Below are positions 41,032 to 42,540 of a DNA stretch of 42,540 bases, piece after piece. The stretch covers positions 8,283-50,822 of the forward strand of contig PMOK01000096.1 of NCBI GenBank assembly GCA_003162425.1, in the 5' to 3' direction. The translations under genes and the position numbers were made by a program. The stretch is from Bryobacterales bacterium. Lineage in GTDB: Bacteria > Acidobacteriota > Terriglobia > Bryobacterales > Bryobacteraceae. The notes under the pieces were generated by a model. It searched no databases, had not been told where the DNA came from, and saw nothing but the letters and a program-made list of their open reading frames with translations. The stretch's first letter is position 1. The number at the start of each line of letters is the position of its first letter.

Positions 41032-42423
41032 TTAGTTTCCGGCAAGGGATTTTACTAGCTCATACAGGAACACCGATCCTTCATAAAAATCGTTGATCCC
41101 GACGCGCTCATCGCGGCCGTGAGCACGAAAATCGTCAATGAAGATGCCTTGGATTCCGTAGGTGGGAATGCCGGCGCTTCGCAAATACAGACCGTCCGTG
41201 GCGCCCATCACCATGGTTGGGATGGCGAGAACTCCCGGCCACATGCTATCGGTGATGCGAGAGGCCGCCCGGAAGAGATCGGGACGCATCGGCGATGGCG
41301 GGCCCGCCTCCATTTCGCGCCCTACGGTAATCGACACTTGGTCGTCGGCGACCACTTTCTTTAAAGTCGCGAGAACCTCCTCCGGTTTCATCTCCGGCAA
41401 GATGCGACAGTTCACCATCGCACCGGCGGTTTGCGGCAGGGCGTTCAGAGCATGGCCGCCGTCCAGCATAGTGGCTACGCAGGTGGTCCGCAATGTGGCG
41501 TTCAGTTGCGTTGATCCGGCCGATAGTTTTTCCATTGCGTCTGTCGATCCCGCAGCCGCGGCTTCCATTTGAGATGACACTGGCTCTGGTTGAATCTTGG
41601 ACATTTGTTCCAGAAAGGCTTTCGTGACCTCGTTGGTCTGGACTGGAAAATTATATTTCGATAGGCGAACCAACGCTTCCGCCAAGCGGTAGATCGCATT
41701 GTCGGGAACCGGTAGCGAGCTGTGGCCGCCTTTGTTCTTTACTTCCAGGCGATAGTTGCCGACGTATTTCTCGCTCACCTGCACGTTGTTCGATACGCGC
41801 TTGCCATCCGCCATGTAACCCCATCCGCCCTCGTTCAGGCAGAATTCGGCGTCGATGAGGTCGCGATGATTTTTCAGCAGCCAGACCACGCCGTTGTAAG
41901 GACCGCCGCCTTCTTCATCCGCCGTGAGGGCGACGATGAGGTCACGGTCCGGTTTGAAGCCCTCGCGCTTATAACGAATCAGGTTCGCGATCCAGATGGC
42001 GGCTTGCGCTTTGTCATCGATGGTTCCGCGCCCATAGAAGAAGCCGTCCTTTTCGGTGAGCAGGAAAGGATCCATGGACCAATCGGAGCGCTTCGCTTCC
42101 ACTACATCCAGATGCGCGAGCAGCAGAAGAGGTTTACGCTGACCGGTTCCGTGATAGCGCACCACCACGTTCATCTTGTGCGGAGCGGCGCCCAGCACCT
42201 GTATGTCGGACGCCTGGAAACCTTCGGCCTTGAGCCGCTCGGCTACCGCTTGCGCGGCCGGCGTGGTGGCGCCAGTACTGTAAGAGGTATTGATCTCGAT
42301 CAGTTGTTTGTAAATGTCATGCGTGAGTTTCTGATACTCGGCTGGAGGAAGCGTGGTGGAACTCGCCGACAGGGACAGGAACGCCGACAAGGCGGAAGCA
42401 TACAGTAGGTGCTTCATTAGCAT
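41032..42423 (-). CDS. Secreted M20-family metallopeptidase
   Basis: 463 residues with a signal peptide (MLMKHLLYASALSAFLSLSAS); ATG 42423 has AGGT just upstream, and ATG 42417 is an alternative. Metal ligands and catalytic residues appear in order: LLLLAHLDVVEAKRSDW (His and Asp), GRGTIDDKAQAA (bridging Asp), ALTADEEGGG (catalytic Glu and ligand Glu), and a late His in DFRAHGRDERVG. The dimerisation domain is seen in YRLEVKNKGGHSSLPVPDNAI. The family removes amino acids from peptides or cleaves dipeptides; here it would act outside the cytoplasm and complement the M14 and tricorn-like enzymes of this region. Confidence 0.93.
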   Translation of the reverse strand: MLMKHLLYASALSAFLSLSASSTTLPPAEYQKLTHDIYKQLIEINTSYSTGATTPAAQAVAERLKAEGFQASDIQVLGAAPHKMNVVVRYHGTGQRKPLLLLAHLDVVEAKRSDWSMDPFLLTEKDGFFYGRGTIDDKAQAAIWIANLIRYKREGFKPDRDLIVALTADEEGGGPYNGVVWLLKNHRDLIDAEFCLNEGGWGYMADGKRVSNNVQVSEKYVGNYRLEVKNKGGHSSLPVPDNAIYRLAEALVRLSKYNFPVQTNEVTKAFLEQMSKIQPEPVSSQMEAAAAGSTDAMEKLSAGSTQLNATLRTTCVATMLDGGHALNALPQTAGAMVNCRILPEMKPEEVLATLKKVVADDQVSITVGREMEAGPPSPMRPDLFRAASRITDSMWPGVLAIPTMVMGATDGLYLRSAGIPTYGIQGIFIDDFRAHGRDERVGINDFYEGSVFLYELVKSLAGN

Positions 42424-42469
42424 ATTGACCTATGTTACTCGGTATCCGGTAATGGGTCAGTTGCAGAGT

Positions 42470-42540
42470 GTGGGGCAGGTTGGCAAACCTGCGCACCGAT
42501 TGGAAATCGGCGCAAAACGGGCGGGTTGGCAACCCGCCGC
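42470..42540 (+). repeat. REP-like element, family C, running off the window
   Basis: GTGG-GGCAGGTT...AACCTGC hairpin, then a hairpin with arms CCGATT/AATCGG, in the opposite orientation to the copy at 13874-13916. A third stem follows (GCGGGTT/AACCCGC at 42521-42537). The leading tetranucleotide is GTGG rather than GTAG. The element may continue past the window end. Confidence 0.72.

Noticed and set aside
1..42540. tRNA, rRNA or riboswitch genes
   Set aside because: No cloverleaf-like GGTTCGAAT context outside coding genes, no rRNA-like blocks and no riboswitch consensus were noticed by reading; a covariance search would be needed to exclude small RNAs.

Overview
The window looks like the chromosome of a high-GC soil acidobacterium of the Solibacter/Bryobacter type (Bryobacterales). 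This is inferred from family content rather than from a marker gene: two large SBBP beta-propeller proteins with the 'Solibacter C-terminal' (TIGR03437-type) tail, an ADOP-type orphan permease, a TPR protein with the N-terminal block common in acidobacteria, a PEP-CTERM surface protein, and several large secreted peptidases. No rRNA, tRNA, CRISPR array, phage or intact insertion sequence was seen.

Layout. 0.1-7.0 kb: two convergent SBBP proteins enclose about 1.2 kb of gene debris (2923-4159) built from pieces of at least four genes. Two of the source loci have intact relatives later in the window. 7.0-11.0 kb: a minus-strand set made of a PEP-CTERM protein that is an in-frame tandem duplication, a polytopic GT-C-like membrane protein coupled to it by an ATGA overlap, and the second SBBP protein. 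11-15 kb: TPR/membrane protein, secreted metallophosphoesterase, P1-family self-processing peptidase. 15-22.4 kb: YjbR-like protein, secreted M14 carboxypeptidase, a lipoprotein, a 55-residue antitoxin-like gene and a large Asp-box (VPS10/BNR-type) propeller. 22.6-26.6 kb: secreted propeller, ADOP permease, small coiled-coil membrane protein. 26.9-33 kb: aldo/keto reductase, an ECF sigma factor with a DUF4349-type anti-sigma factor, and a tricorn-like S41 protease. 33.1-37.2 kb: PilT-type ATPase, MATE transporter and a YtrA-like GntR regulator with its membrane partner. 37.2-40.9 kb: a tightly overlapping trpC-trpF-trpB-trpA-aroQ operon. 41-42.4 kb: secreted M20 peptidase.

Two themes connect the genes. 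One is extracellular protein and peptide use: M14, tricorn, P1 and M20 enzymes alongside many exported propeller proteins. The other is the cell surface: PEP-CTERM protein, GT-C-like protein and SBBP protein in one transcription unit.

The least expected layer is repetitive DNA. Three different REP-like families occur here, each with a GTAG (or a one-base variant) next to tandem hairpins, which is the signature of RAYT-mobilised REPs. Copies supply the stop codons of two protease genes, one lies in frame inside the anti-sigma gene, and one lies where the phosphatase start should be. A CTGGTTG heptamer is repeated five times inside the start of trpB, a candidate slippage switch. Five near-identical units also occur between genes at 15.03 kb.
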